DNA from: Candidatus Omnitrophota bacterium
GTDB taxonomy: Bacteria > Omnitrophota > Gorgyraeia > JABMRG01
NCBI GenBank assembly: GCA_030593065.1
Contig: JAUVHV010000011.1
Coordinates: 1-49,921 of the forward strand
Direction: 5' to 3'
Length of the DNA stretch: 49,921 nt
The notes beneath the pieces were generated by a model, which was given only the letters and a program-made list of their open reading frames with translations, had not been told where the DNA came from and searched no databases. Each line of letters opens with the position of its first letter. The stretch's first letter is position 1. Shown here in pieces: positions 16,849 to 25,081 of this stretch. A program made the translations under genes and the position numbers.

Positions 16849-19800
16849 ATGAAAAAAATATATTATATAACTATTATTACAATGTTTATGTTGTTTCTGC
16901 CGGTTTTTGCAGGCCTATCTGAGGCAAAGACAAAGAGCCTTTATACACCGTGTCAATATAAAGGCGCTTATAAATATTATATGGACCGCGGTAAAGGTTA
17001 TTTTGCTGATAAACAATATGAAAGCGCGATAGAATCGTTCGAAAGAGCCCTTATAATTCAGCCGAATTCTGAAGAGGCGCGTTTAAAGATAGCAATGGCA
17101 AATGTAATGTTGAGTAACAAAGAGGATATTTCGAAGGAGCGTATAAGAAAAGAGGTAATGGAACACGCGATAAGCTATAAGGAACATATTTCGAAAAGGC
17201 CTGTATCTGTGCTGGAGCCTCAGAAAGATCAGAGTATTGAAACAGAGAAGCCAAAACAACGCCGCGTTGTAGCAAAACGATCGGCTGAAGATAGCTATTA
17301 CAGCAAGCCAGAGCCGAAACCAGGTAAAAAACCACAGGTATTATCCAAGCCTAAGCCAAGTGAAAAATTACCTTCTGTCTTAACAAAACAGCATACAGAT
17401 AAGAGGCCTGAGCCTGAACCTTTTCAATGCAGGTTACTGCCTGCTTTTGATGAATTTTCAAATGGCGCAAATAGTAAGATACAGGAAGGAACAGATAATA
17501 TAAACAGTAATATCGCGCCTTCCGGAATAAGCGGCGAGTATCGCATAGCATTTGGTGTTACTGAAGATGACTTTATCTGGAAGGACGCAAATGCGGATTA
17601 TCATAATATGCCTGGTGATACAAGCTGGAGATATATATATGGAAAAGACAGGCAGAATAGCTATGATAAAGCAATATATTCCCGGCTTAAGATCGATATG
17701 GATGCTCATATAACTGATACAATAAGCGGTTTTGGTCAAATGGTTATAGACCCCTGGACATTTGTGGGGAAGAAGAGAGTATATGTTACAGGTACAAATG
17801 GAGATAATGTCCAGATAGATTATAAATACTGGTCAAATGTGAGAAGCACAATAAATGAGACATACAGGACAGAAATGGGAGATGTTGTAAGTATAGCTGA
17901 GAATAAGGTTGAAGGCGATAAGACCTCTATAGGGCGTTATACAGGACTTTTTGATTGGGGTTCAAATACATTCAATATACCTGAACAAGAGATAGACAGG
18001 ATGTATGTCCCCATACGAAAATTATGGGTTGAGTATAACGCGGAGCCTTACAAGGCAAAGGTATTTGCGATGGCAGGCCAGGAGGAGGCGCTTACTTCAG
18101 ATGACTTAATGCGCCTGTCTAATAATAAAGTCTGGTGGGAAGAGGGCGCGTGGCTTGACCGATATGATCAGAGCCAGGCATTTAAAAGAAGAGGAACTTC
18201 CGCCCCAGCAGGATTTACCGGTTCAAGAGAGCCGCTGAAGAAAGGCCAATGGGTACGTAACCTCTCATTTGTAGCAAAGGATAGTGATGAAAATTTTCTC
18301 ACCTTTCTCCGTGGGGCGTCACTTAAGGCCGATTTTGCCAATGGCGTGTCCGTTGATATGGTAGCAGCGACTCCACGAAGCTTATGGGATACATATGAGC
18401 AGGCAACAAACATACCAGCCGCATTAAGGATAAAGGCGCCTATCTCAGATAAGTTTACACTCGGAGGTTTGTATACATTTAAAGGCGGCATGCGGCATCA
18501 GTCATTAGAGGCGATGAATAATCTTGGCGCGATAGACGGTTCTTATCAAATATTCAATAATACAGAGCTTTTAGGGGAGTTTGCTGTAAGCAATATGCGC
18601 ACAGAAGAGGCAAGCGGGTATAATAACCATTATACAGGTTATGCGGGAAGCCTTGGCTTGAAGAACCAGGGCTCTATTGCGTTGACCAGTGGAACTGAAG
18701 ACAAGTATGAGTTTAAGGCATCCTTTGCCAGTATGAATGACAGATTTTTTCCGGGCTTAAGTAACTACAGGTTTACAAGGAAAGAGTTTGAATTTGCGAA
18801 GCATATATATTTTGATGATCTGGATCCCAGGAATGAGGCTATAATGTTTGGGGATGGAATGGATATAGGCAGGAATGCCTTTAATTTTAAGGCAAAGGCA
18901 GAGTTTCCGGATAAGAATATGGATACCAAATTTGATTTCAGGACAGTATATACCGACGGTAACGAACATATAGAGGATGTTTACAGGTTAGAAGGAACTT
19001 ATCAGCCTGTAGAAAAACTCACACTTAAAGGCCTCGCGTTCTATAAACATCTTCCAATGACTAAAAAAGGCATAGACCCCCTTATGAACGCGAAGAGTTC
19101 ATACAGTGCTTTTACAGATTACTTTGCGTATGATGATATCTGGCTTGAGAACGCGGCTGTGGAGGAGGACAAGGATCCTTCAATAGGTTCTTTCTCAGGT
19201 GGCTTAAAGTATGATTTTACAGACTATTTTACAGGTGTAAGTATATTTGAAACTACCAATGACCCTAAAGATTACCCCCGTGGACTCTTGAACAATGTCT
19301 GGGTAGGTGATTATTATAAGGATGGTATAGTATGGGATAAGGTAGTTCCATTTTTGTATGACCAGTCTACTTTTGGCCTGCCTGGTTATACGTATTATAA
19401 TATATATAAAACACGCTTTACTTACTACCCGTTTGACCCGCTTAAGATTACTCTGAAATATACATATAACGAAAACAAATACGCCATGGCAATAGATGAT
19501 AACCCTACCGCGCAGGGCATTGAGTTTGAATACAAACCATGCCCGAATACAACCTTTGGATTCCTGTATCAATATACCCGCCAGAGAGATCTATATAAAG
19601 AATTTGTTATGGGTCAGGGTACACATTTTGACGGCCATCATAATATATTTGCGGCATTAGATTATCAGCTTAATCAGGATCAGCATTTGAGGGTGACATA
19701 TGGTAGTTATGTAGGTTATGATCATAACACTCCTGAGAACCATGACGATATAAACGCACTGGATACAAGGCATATAGTAAGGGTGGCATATACAGGAACT

Positions 19801-20634
19801 TTCGGCCAATCAGAAGAACAAGGTGGCACTGAATATATTGCTAACGCGGCACCTACTCCTCTTGGCCCGTTAAATCCCGCTATTCCGGGAGCGACATTTG
19901 TAACAAAGCTATCAAGCGGCTGGGCAAATTATAAGGAGAAAGCGAATATCGCGCCAGTAAAATCAGATTGGAGTAATTATCTCTTAAGATGCGATTTGGG
20001 CATGGATGCGTATGACAGGGAGTATTGGGAAGGCAGCTTACGATTAGGGTTGTTCACTACATTAACTGATGAAGAGAAATGGGATTATGCGGGGCTTGGT
20101 AATTATCAGACTGATTCTATGAGTTTCAGGGGCGCTGATGTGAATGCTAATATAGGGTGGGCTATTGGCGGAGAGTCTAAATATATAACTGTAACACCCC
20201 TTTTAAATGCCGGATACAGAAGAGTGGAATTCTCAAGAGGTAATATCTCTACTACCTCAACCACAGTATCTCAGCTTGGAGAGGTCAGTGAGAATTTCAA
20301 TATATCATATGCAGGCTTAGGGGGAAGAGTAGAGCTCGGGCCGGTTAATAATGTGAACTTCTATGGAAGCGGGTATTGGGCGCCACTTATATACGCGCCT
20401 ATAAATAATAGTGAATTAGGCAGGACAACCAGCAACCAGGGTGTTATATGGCACGCGGAAGGTGGGTGCGACTACAACCTTTCTGAAAAGATTGATATTA
20501 GTCTTGGTGGTTTTTGGGATCTGCAGCATCTTGACAGGGCAGAACGTATTAATAAGGGAAGTGTCAACATAGAGACCCCTGATAATAAGCTCGAGACATT
20601 TGGGCTTACTTTAGGTGGGCAGTATAGATTTTAG
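16849..20634 (+). CDS. Large outer-membrane protein: TPR, Lys/Pro linker and beta-barrel
   Basis: From the ATG at 16849 it has 1261 residues. A signal peptide (about 1-27, ending SEA) is followed by a TPR unit (about 35-85, with GKGYFADKQYESAIESFERA and a following helix). Next come a Lys/Pro/Glu-rich linker (about 130-190) and a long region of alternating strands rich in Tyr, Gly and Asn. The C-terminus GLTLGGQYRF ends in Phe, the usual outer-membrane insertion signal. TPR plus barrel is the layout of exopolysaccharide exporters such as PgaA and BcsC, but here there is only about one TPR unit and the barrel is very large. Upstream starts at 16789 and beyond lack a signal-peptide context. The likely role is glycan passage or surface binding for this locus; family not recognised. 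Confidence 0.65.
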   Translation: MKKIYYITIITMFMLFLPVFAGLSEAKTKSLYTPCQYKGAYKYYMDRGKGYFADKQYESAIESFERALIIQPNSEEARLKIAMANVMLSNKEDISKERIRKEVMEHAISYKEHISKRPVSVLEPQKDQSIETEKPKQRRVVAKRSAEDSYYSKPEPKPGKKPQVLSKPKPSEKLPSVLTKQHTDKRPEPEPFQCRLLPAFDEFSNGANSKIQEGTDNINSNIAPSGISGEYRIAFGVTEDDFIWKDANADYHNMPGDTSWRYIYGKDRQNSYDKAIYSRLKIDMDAHITDTISGFGQMVIDPWTFVGKKRVYVTGTNGDNVQIDYKYWSNVRSTINETYRTEMGDVVSIAENKVEGDKTSIGRYTGLFDWGSNTFNIPEQEIDRMYVPIRKLWVEYNAEPYKAKVFAMAGQEEALTSDDLMRLSNNKVWWEEGAWLDRYDQSQAFKRRGTSAPAGFTGSREPLKKGQWVRNLSFVAKDSDENFLTFLRGASLKADFANGVSVDMVAATPRSLWDTYEQATNIPAALRIKAPISDKFTLGGLYTFKGGMRHQSLEAMNNLGAIDGSYQIFNNTELLGEFAVSNMRTEEASGYNNHYTGYAGSLGLKNQGSIALTSGTEDKYEFKASFASMNDRFFPGLSNYRFTRKEFEFAKHIYFDDLDPRNEAIMFGDGMDIGRNAFNFKAKAEFPDKNMDTKFDFRTVYTDGNEHIEDVYRLEGTYQPVEKLTLKGLAFYKHLPMTKKGIDPLMNAKSSYSAFTDYFAYDDIWLENAAVEEDKDPSIGSFSGGLKYDFTDYFTGVSIFETTNDPKDYPRGLLNNVWVGDYYKDGIVWDKVVPFLYDQSTFGLPGYTYYNIYKTRFTYYPFDPLKITLKYTYNENKYAMAIDDNPTAQGIEFEYKPCPNTTFGFLYQYTRQRDLYKEFVMGQGTHFDGHHNIFAALDYQLNQDQHLRVTYGSYVGYDHNTPENHDDINALDTRHIVRVAYTGTFGQSEEQGGTEYIANAAPTPLGPLNPAIPGATFVTKLSSGWANYKEKANIAPVKSDWSNYLLRCDLGMDAYDREYWEGSLRLGLFTTLTDEEKWDYAGLGNYQTDSMSFRGADVNANIGWAIGGESKYITVTPLLNAGYRRVEFSRGNISTTSTTVSQLGEVSENFNISYAGLGGRVELGPVNNVNFYGSGYWAPLIYAPINNSELGRTTSNQGVIWHAEGGCDYNLSEKIDISLGGFWDLQHLDRAERINKGSVNIETPDNKLETFGLTLGGQYRF

Positions 20635-20780
20635 AGAGTTTCGTAGCAACTTCCGCAGGAGCGTGAAATTTTTCCCAGCGAGGAAAATTTCACTCCGGGT
20701 TGCTGCTCGCTCTTCCGCCTTTGGCGGAAACCATGCCCGCCCGCATCAACAAGGTCCTGCTCCAGCTGCTACGAAACTCT
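20635..20780. mobile_element. MITE-like element with terminal inverted repeats
   Basis: A 146-bp segment bounded by inverted repeats: 20635-20660 and 20755-20780 match in 22 of 26 positions, and the outer 14 bases are perfect (agagtttcgtagca). Inside are two further hairpins, gtgaaattttt / aaaatttcac at about 20662-20692 and ttccgcc-ttt-ggcggaa at 20713-20729. No coding region is seen. It begins at the base after the stop codon of the outer-membrane gene. A degenerate copy of its left end is at 24633-24657. It is most likely a non-autonomous transposon relic or a REP/BIME-like structured repeat, and may also act as a terminator. Confidence 0.65.
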
Positions 20781-20821
20781 TTGACACAATCTAAAAAATC
20801 GTAATAAAAACCATAAAAATC

Positions 20822-20850
20822 TTGACTTAAGCGCAAAAATAATGTATACT
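20822..20850 (+). promoter_or_regulatory. Strong sigma70-type promoter
   Basis: TTGACT (20822-20827) and TATACT (20845-20850) are separated by 17 nt, with transcription expected near 20857. It drives the TIKI-like gene and probably the KASSAG gene, which follows after 12 bases. Confidence 0.75.
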
Positions 20851-20928
20851 TCTTTAAAGACTTTTAAAATATTATATTAAGATAAAAATATGTTTATGAG
20901 CAGAAAAAAAGCATATAAAGGTATATAT

Positions 20929-22476
20929 ATGAAAAGACTATGTAGTATAATTATATTAGTGTGTATGCTATCACCTTCTCCATTGTTTGCCCAACCTATC
21001 AACAACATAAGAGGGATGATATCTGAAGTTAATGGTACTATAAGAGATAGTTATTTTGTTGGTAGTGACAACGGCATAATAGTCCATATACAGGACCTGC
21101 ATTGCAACTATGACGCGCAGATATCTGTTTATAATATAATTAACGAACTTATTGATAAATATCATCTTGATCTCGTATTGATAGAGGGCTCTGTTGGCCA
21201 GCTTGAAACAGCCCCTTATTCAGAACGTCCCAATGATAAGATAAAAGAAAGCGTTGCGAAATATTTTATAAAGACAGGCCAGCTTGATGGAGCTGGTTTC
21301 GCTCATATAATGAAGCAGAGTAGCTTTACCTTCTGGGGCGCGGATGATGCCAAGCTGCACCAGGAGAATGTAAAAGCTTATAAGGCTTCATTGCGGGGCC
21401 AGATAGATAATGAAAAATATTATTATAATATAAAGGAGATTTTGGAGAAGCTTAAGCTTAAAGCCTACTCTAAAGAGTTGCTCGAACTTGATAAAAAGAT
21501 ATATGCTTACAAAACCGAGAGTATGGATTTTATACCATACATATCTTATATAAGCAGACTTTTTTTAAAATATAATTTTGAAAAGCAGGAATATTCTGAT
21601 TTTATCAGGCTTACTCGGGTTCTTGAAAAAGAGGCTGACATAGATTTTTTAGAAGTAGATACCCAGCGTTCAGAGTATATAGATTTTTTAAGTGATAAAC
21701 TTGATAAAGATAGCCTATCAGAACTTCTTGATAAAAGCCTCTTTTTCAAGACTGGTAAGATTAGCGCCCTCGCGTTCTACAGTTTTATAGAAGATATATC
21801 CAGGAAAGAGGCTGTTCTCGGCATGGAAGAAGATTACGCGGATCTGGCCAGGTATATAGATTATATAAAGCAATATTCCCAAATAGACAATATCGCGCTT
21901 TTTAAGGAGATAGAGATAATAGAGAAGAGGCTCAAGCATGAGTTTTTCACGAATGATTCGCAGCGCGAAATAGACAGGTTTTCATACACACTGGATATCC
22001 TAAAAGATCTTTTTGCTCTTAAGCTTACAAAAGAGACTTTGCAATATTACAAGGATAACAGAAAAGAGTTTACTCCCTCGTATATTATCAATTTTATATC
22101 AGATTGGGCGCGCAGATATAAAGTTCAGTATAAGCTTGACCCGTCTTTCAGGAAGATAGCCTCAAAACTTCCTGATATGGAAAGGTTTTATAAGGTTGTG
22201 GAAGAGCGTGATAGTGTCCTGGTGCACAATACACTGGATCAGATGAAGAAGAGAAACGCGGATATCGCTGTTTTGGTATCAGGTGGTTTTCATACAGATG
22301 GCATAACAAGACTTTTAAAGGAAAAAAAGGTATCATATATAGTAGTTACCCCAAAGGTTGAAAAACTGCAACCGGATAATCCTTATAAATCAGCCCTTCT
22401 CGGTGAAGATACTGAATTTGAAAAGTTTATTAAAAAGGCAAAAATCGATACAAAGATATATGAACAGAACATCTAA
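20929..22476 (+). CDS. Secreted TIKI/TraB/ChaN-like protein of unknown function
   Basis: A 515-residue protein from the ATG at 20929, with a signal peptide (about 1-21, ending LFA). Near the start of the mature chain are VHIQDLHCNYDAQ (about 52-64) and, 20 residues later, LVLIEGS; near residue 451 is VSGGFHTDGITRLL. In the TIKI/TraB/ChaN superfamily equivalent positions carry a GE-x-H motif, an E-G strand and a late GxxH motif that form a metal- or haem-binding site. Here the His residues are kept but the first motif reads QDLH. The middle (about 140-400) is helical with many charged residues. An earlier ATG at 20890 would spoil the signal peptide. It is paired with the KASSAG gene. The superfamily link is by eye and needs a profile search. 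Confidence 0.5.
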   Translation: MKRLCSIIILVCMLSPSPLFAQPINNIRGMISEVNGTIRDSYFVGSDNGIIVHIQDLHCNYDAQISVYNIINELIDKYHLDLVLIEGSVGQLETAPYSERPNDKIKESVAKYFIKTGQLDGAGFAHIMKQSSFTFWGADDAKLHQENVKAYKASLRGQIDNEKYYYNIKEILEKLKLKAYSKELLELDKKIYAYKTESMDFIPYISYISRLFLKYNFEKQEYSDFIRLTRVLEKEADIDFLEVDTQRSEYIDFLSDKLDKDSLSELLDKSLFFKTGKISALAFYSFIEDISRKEAVLGMEEDYADLARYIDYIKQYSQIDNIALFKEIEIIEKRLKHEFFTNDSQREIDRFSYTLDILKDLFALKLTKETLQYYKDNRKEFTPSYIINFISDWARRYKVQYKLDPSFRKIASKLPDMERFYKVVEERDSVLVHNTLDQMKKRNADIAVLVSGGFHTDGITRLLKEKKVSYIVVTPKVEKLQPDNPYKSALLGEDTEFEKFIKKAKIDTKIYEQNI

Positions 22477-22488
22477 AAGGAGAGAAAA

Positions 22489-24546
22489 ATGAAGATTGCA
22501 AAATTTATTATTACGTTGCAGGTGATTTTCCTGACAAGCGTATTTATATTCAGCGCAAGCGCTGTATATCAGCCCGCACAGGTGGACCCTTTAGCTATTA
22601 CCAATCTCGCCGTAAGGCAGCAAGGGTATGAACTCGCTTCGCCGGAAAAGCTTGAAATGTACCAAGCTCTTCTTAGCAATCTGGATGGTATGGCAAGAGC
22701 AGCAGAGGCATTGAAAGCTGGCCAGATTCCTGATAACGCAGAAGTGCTTGATATCCCAGGCGCGGATAGCCCTGTATACCTCGTATCATTATTAGATGCA
22801 ATAGACAAGATACAGTTTTTAGTTGTTATGGCGCGTAGCGATGAATCCGGGAAGATAGCAGCTGTGATTGAAAAGAATGAGCAGCTCTCTGAGCAGCTTG
22901 GTATCTTTGTGGGCCTGCCTCCTACGCAATCTATTGAGAATGTTATTGCAGACACGCAAAAGGCCTCTTCTGCTGGTATGGATCAGCTTGCAACGGAATT
23001 TAAAGCTGCCAAGCTTAAACTTGAAACATTGCAAAAGCAGCTTGAAATAGAAAATATTATAATGGATAACGCAAGATTACCAGATACTTATAATGAAGCT
23101 AGTGCTGTAGCTATTAAGCTCAAAAAAGCAATAGATACGGCGCAATCAAAATTAACCAGCCTTCAGAATACTATAACAATGCTTACTGCCTCGACAAACA
23201 AGGCCTCTTCTGCAGGCATGAATCAGCTAAATCAATTTGTGATAGAGTTTGAAGATGCCGAATTTGAGCTTGAAACATTGCAAAAGCAGCTTGCAGCAGA
23301 AAAGAATATAATGGATAATGCAACATCACCAGATACTTACAATGAAGCTGCACTCAAAGCTGCAATGCTTAGAAAAACAGTATACCTGACGCAATCAAAA
23401 ATAGCTGATATTCAGAATATTATAACAATGTTTACTGCCTCGACAAACAAGGCCTCTTCTGCCGGTATGGATCAGGCAGATATGTTTGCGCTGCAGTTTA
23501 AAGATGCCGAGCTTGAACTTGTAACATTGCGCGATAAACTTGTAACAGCAAAGATCAATGAGCAGGATGCGTATACAGTAATGTTAGATGCTATTAATTC
23601 AGGTAATATAGATGAAGTGGAAAAGAGGTCTGATGATTATGACAATGTTATCACCGAAGTTGTTGAACTTGAAAAAGATATATATGTAGCGCAATTTAAA
23701 ATAGATAATATGCAAAATGTTATGGCAAGGATAAGATTTGTTGCCTCAACACCAACAAGCAAGGCTTCATCAGCAGGTTATGAGAAGGATGCAGCAAATG
23801 TAATGGCATACTTTTCTGGCGCGGCACGCATTTTTACAAATGCTAGCACGATACCACTACTTGATATAGATATGCTATCAAGGCAGGTGGAGGTGCATAA
23901 GAAGGCTATTAATAAGCTTGAAAGCATAAAAATTCAGTCACCAGATGCCGCGATAGCTGTTGCGGAGCACCTTAAGCTGGTTCAGGCATCACTCGATACA
24001 ATGATTGCGGTGCAGAGCATTGTCGCGGAAGACGCAGCTCTTAAGAATGTAACAGGCACAATAGTGATAAATGATAATGATATACCGAATAACCAACAGG
24101 TATTGCTTACTATGCTTGATAAGGCAAACCCATATCTTGAAGTTCTTGAGACAAAGCTTGGTTGCAAGGTCAGGCTCCTGAGCCAGTATAATCATAAGTC
24201 AGATGGCGCGGCAAATATGATAGCTATATCCAGCATGTCAGTAGGTGGTATATCAAGGCGTGTAGATATAAATTCAATTATAGAGGACGGCTACCTGCCT
24301 TTAGAAGAAGTGATAGTTTTCGCTAAAGGCCTCTTGACATATAATCAGGATACAAGATCCGTACTTGACGGAACAATAGCGCAGATGTACAGATTTATAA
24401 CAAAGACCCCTATATCACCAAAATTATTAGAGGCGTTTTTACGTAATTCCGTGTTCGTGCTTGATCTTCCTATCCCACTTGCTATAGATGAAGCGTATTA
24501 CGAACAGCTGCATAGACAGGCCTTAGCAGCCTTAATAGCAGCGTAA
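22489..24546 (+). CDS. Secreted KASSAG-repeat protein of unknown function
   Basis: A 685-residue protein with a signal peptide (about 1-25, SASA). After a helical N-terminal domain come four KASSAG motifs at residues 158, 238, 321 and 425. The segments between them (80, 83 and 104 residues) are related Ala/Lys/Glu/Gln-rich amphipathic helices, each with an LETLQKQL or similar block and an AQSK-x-(T/A)-x-(L/I)-QN block. Residues about 430-685 form a separate domain whose last 62 residues match the truncated gene at the window start. A strong AAGGAGAG site precedes the ATG, 12 bases after the TIKI-like gene. Linker, surface-assembly or processing-site roles for KASSAG are all possible. I know of no named family. 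Confidence 0.6.
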   Translation: MKIAKFIITLQVIFLTSVFIFSASAVYQPAQVDPLAITNLAVRQQGYELASPEKLEMYQALLSNLDGMARAAEALKAGQIPDNAEVLDIPGADSPVYLVSLLDAIDKIQFLVVMARSDESGKIAAVIEKNEQLSEQLGIFVGLPPTQSIENVIADTQKASSAGMDQLATEFKAAKLKLETLQKQLEIENIIMDNARLPDTYNEASAVAIKLKKAIDTAQSKLTSLQNTITMLTASTNKASSAGMNQLNQFVIEFEDAEFELETLQKQLAAEKNIMDNATSPDTYNEAALKAAMLRKTVYLTQSKIADIQNIITMFTASTNKASSAGMDQADMFALQFKDAELELVTLRDKLVTAKINEQDAYTVMLDAINSGNIDEVEKRSDDYDNVITEVVELEKDIYVAQFKIDNMQNVMARIRFVASTPTSKASSAGYEKDAANVMAYFSGAARIFTNASTIPLLDIDMLSRQVEVHKKAINKLESIKIQSPDAAIAVAEHLKLVQASLDTMIAVQSIVAEDAALKNVTGTIVINDNDIPNNQQVLLTMLDKANPYLEVLETKLGCKVRLLSQYNHKSDGAANMIAISSMSVGGISRRVDINSIIEDGYLPLEEVIVFAKGLLTYNQDTRSVLDGTIAQMYRFITKTPISPKLLEAFLRNSVFVLDLPIPLAIDEAYYEQLHRQALAALIAA
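22960..23778 (+). repeat. Tandem KASSAG-helix coding repeats
   Basis: Repeat units begin at 22960, 23200, 23449 and 23761, each with a KASSAG codon block. The first three blocks share the DNA aaggcctcttctgc; the fourth uses other codons for the same residues (aaggcttcatcagcaggt). Units 1 and 2 are most alike, for example gaaacattgcaaaagcagctt in both. Unit 3 has a longer insert. The pattern suggests successive in-frame duplications of about 240 bp. Confidence 0.8.
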
Positions 24547-24632
24547 GCTTGTAGTATAGAATTAAGATTTGCCAGGGGGGCGAGCTCTGATTGGGCCGTC
24601 CCTCATTTTATTCACTACCCCCATCTAAGCTG

Positions 24633-24657
24633 AGAGTTTCGCAGCAACTTCCGCGGG
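24633..24657. repeat. Partial copy of the MITE-like element's left end
   Basis: The sequence agagtttcgcagcaacttccgcggg matches the left end of the element at 20635 in 23 of 25 positions. No matching right end is seen nearby, so this is a solo or decayed copy. It lies in the 172-bp gap between the KASSAG gene and the comEA-like gene, which otherwise holds only a G/C-rich stretch and a promoter. Confidence 0.65.
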
Positions 24658-24679
24658 AAAATGATCCCCTTGATTTTTA

Positions 24680-24708
24680 TTGACTTGAGAATCGGGATAT
24701 CTTACAAT
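24680..24708 (+). promoter_or_regulatory. Sigma70-type promoter at the comEA-like gene
   Basis: TTGACT (24680-24685) and TACAAT (24703-24708) are separated by 17 nt. Expected transcription start is near 24715, only a few bases before the ATG at 24719, so the mRNA would have almost no 5' leader. Confidence 0.6.
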
Positions 24709-24718
24709 ATTGGCTGCT

Positions 24719-25081
24719 ATGCAAGAAAAAGAAAAAATAATTATCCTTCTGTCTATATTAATCATATCTGTATTTACCGCAGTATCCTTTCACAAGAAGC
24801 TATACCAGGAAGAGTTACCTCTTACCCGTGAAGAGTCTCTCAAATCGACGCATGCGCAGCAGGTTATCGCGGCAAAAAAAAGAATAGATATCAACAAGGC
24901 AGGCAGGTATACCCTTACAAAACTCCCTGGTATAGGGCCGAAATTTGCGGAAAGGATTATAGATTATCGGAATAGGAATAACGGTTTTACCTCAAAAGAG
25001 CAGCTCCTTGATATAAAGGGTATAGGCATAAAAAAATATGAGGCCATAAAGGACAGGATAAAGGTTGATGTCTCAGAATAA
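24719..25081 (+). CDS. comEA: ComEA-like helix-hairpin-helix DNA-binding protein
   Basis: A 120-residue protein with one N-terminal membrane helix (about 8-25) and a C-terminal tandem helix-hairpin-helix domain. The blocks RIDINKAGRYTLTKLPGIGPKFAERII and DIKGIGIKKYEAIK-type second hairpin are the hallmark of the ComEA DNA-receptor family. It would hold DNA on the outer face of the inner membrane during natural transformation. The comEC gene follows with a 14-base overlap, which supports the call. The ATG at 24719 is used; a TTG at 24710 is also possible. Neither has a ribosome-binding site, in line with the near-leaderless promoter. Standalone HhH proteins of this type are common, so competence itself is not proven. 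Confidence 0.8.
   Translation: MQEKEKIIILLSILIISVFTAVSFHKKLYQEELPLTREESLKSTHAQQVIAAKKRIDINKAGRYTLTKLPGIGPKFAERIIDYRNRNNGFTSKEQLLDIKGIGIKKYEAIKDRIKVDVSE

Noticed and set aside
22960-23778. KASSAG DNA repeats considered as a CRISPR array
   Set aside because: The repeats are 80-100 codons apart, lie in one coding frame, and the intervening segments are themselves related; there are no cas genes.
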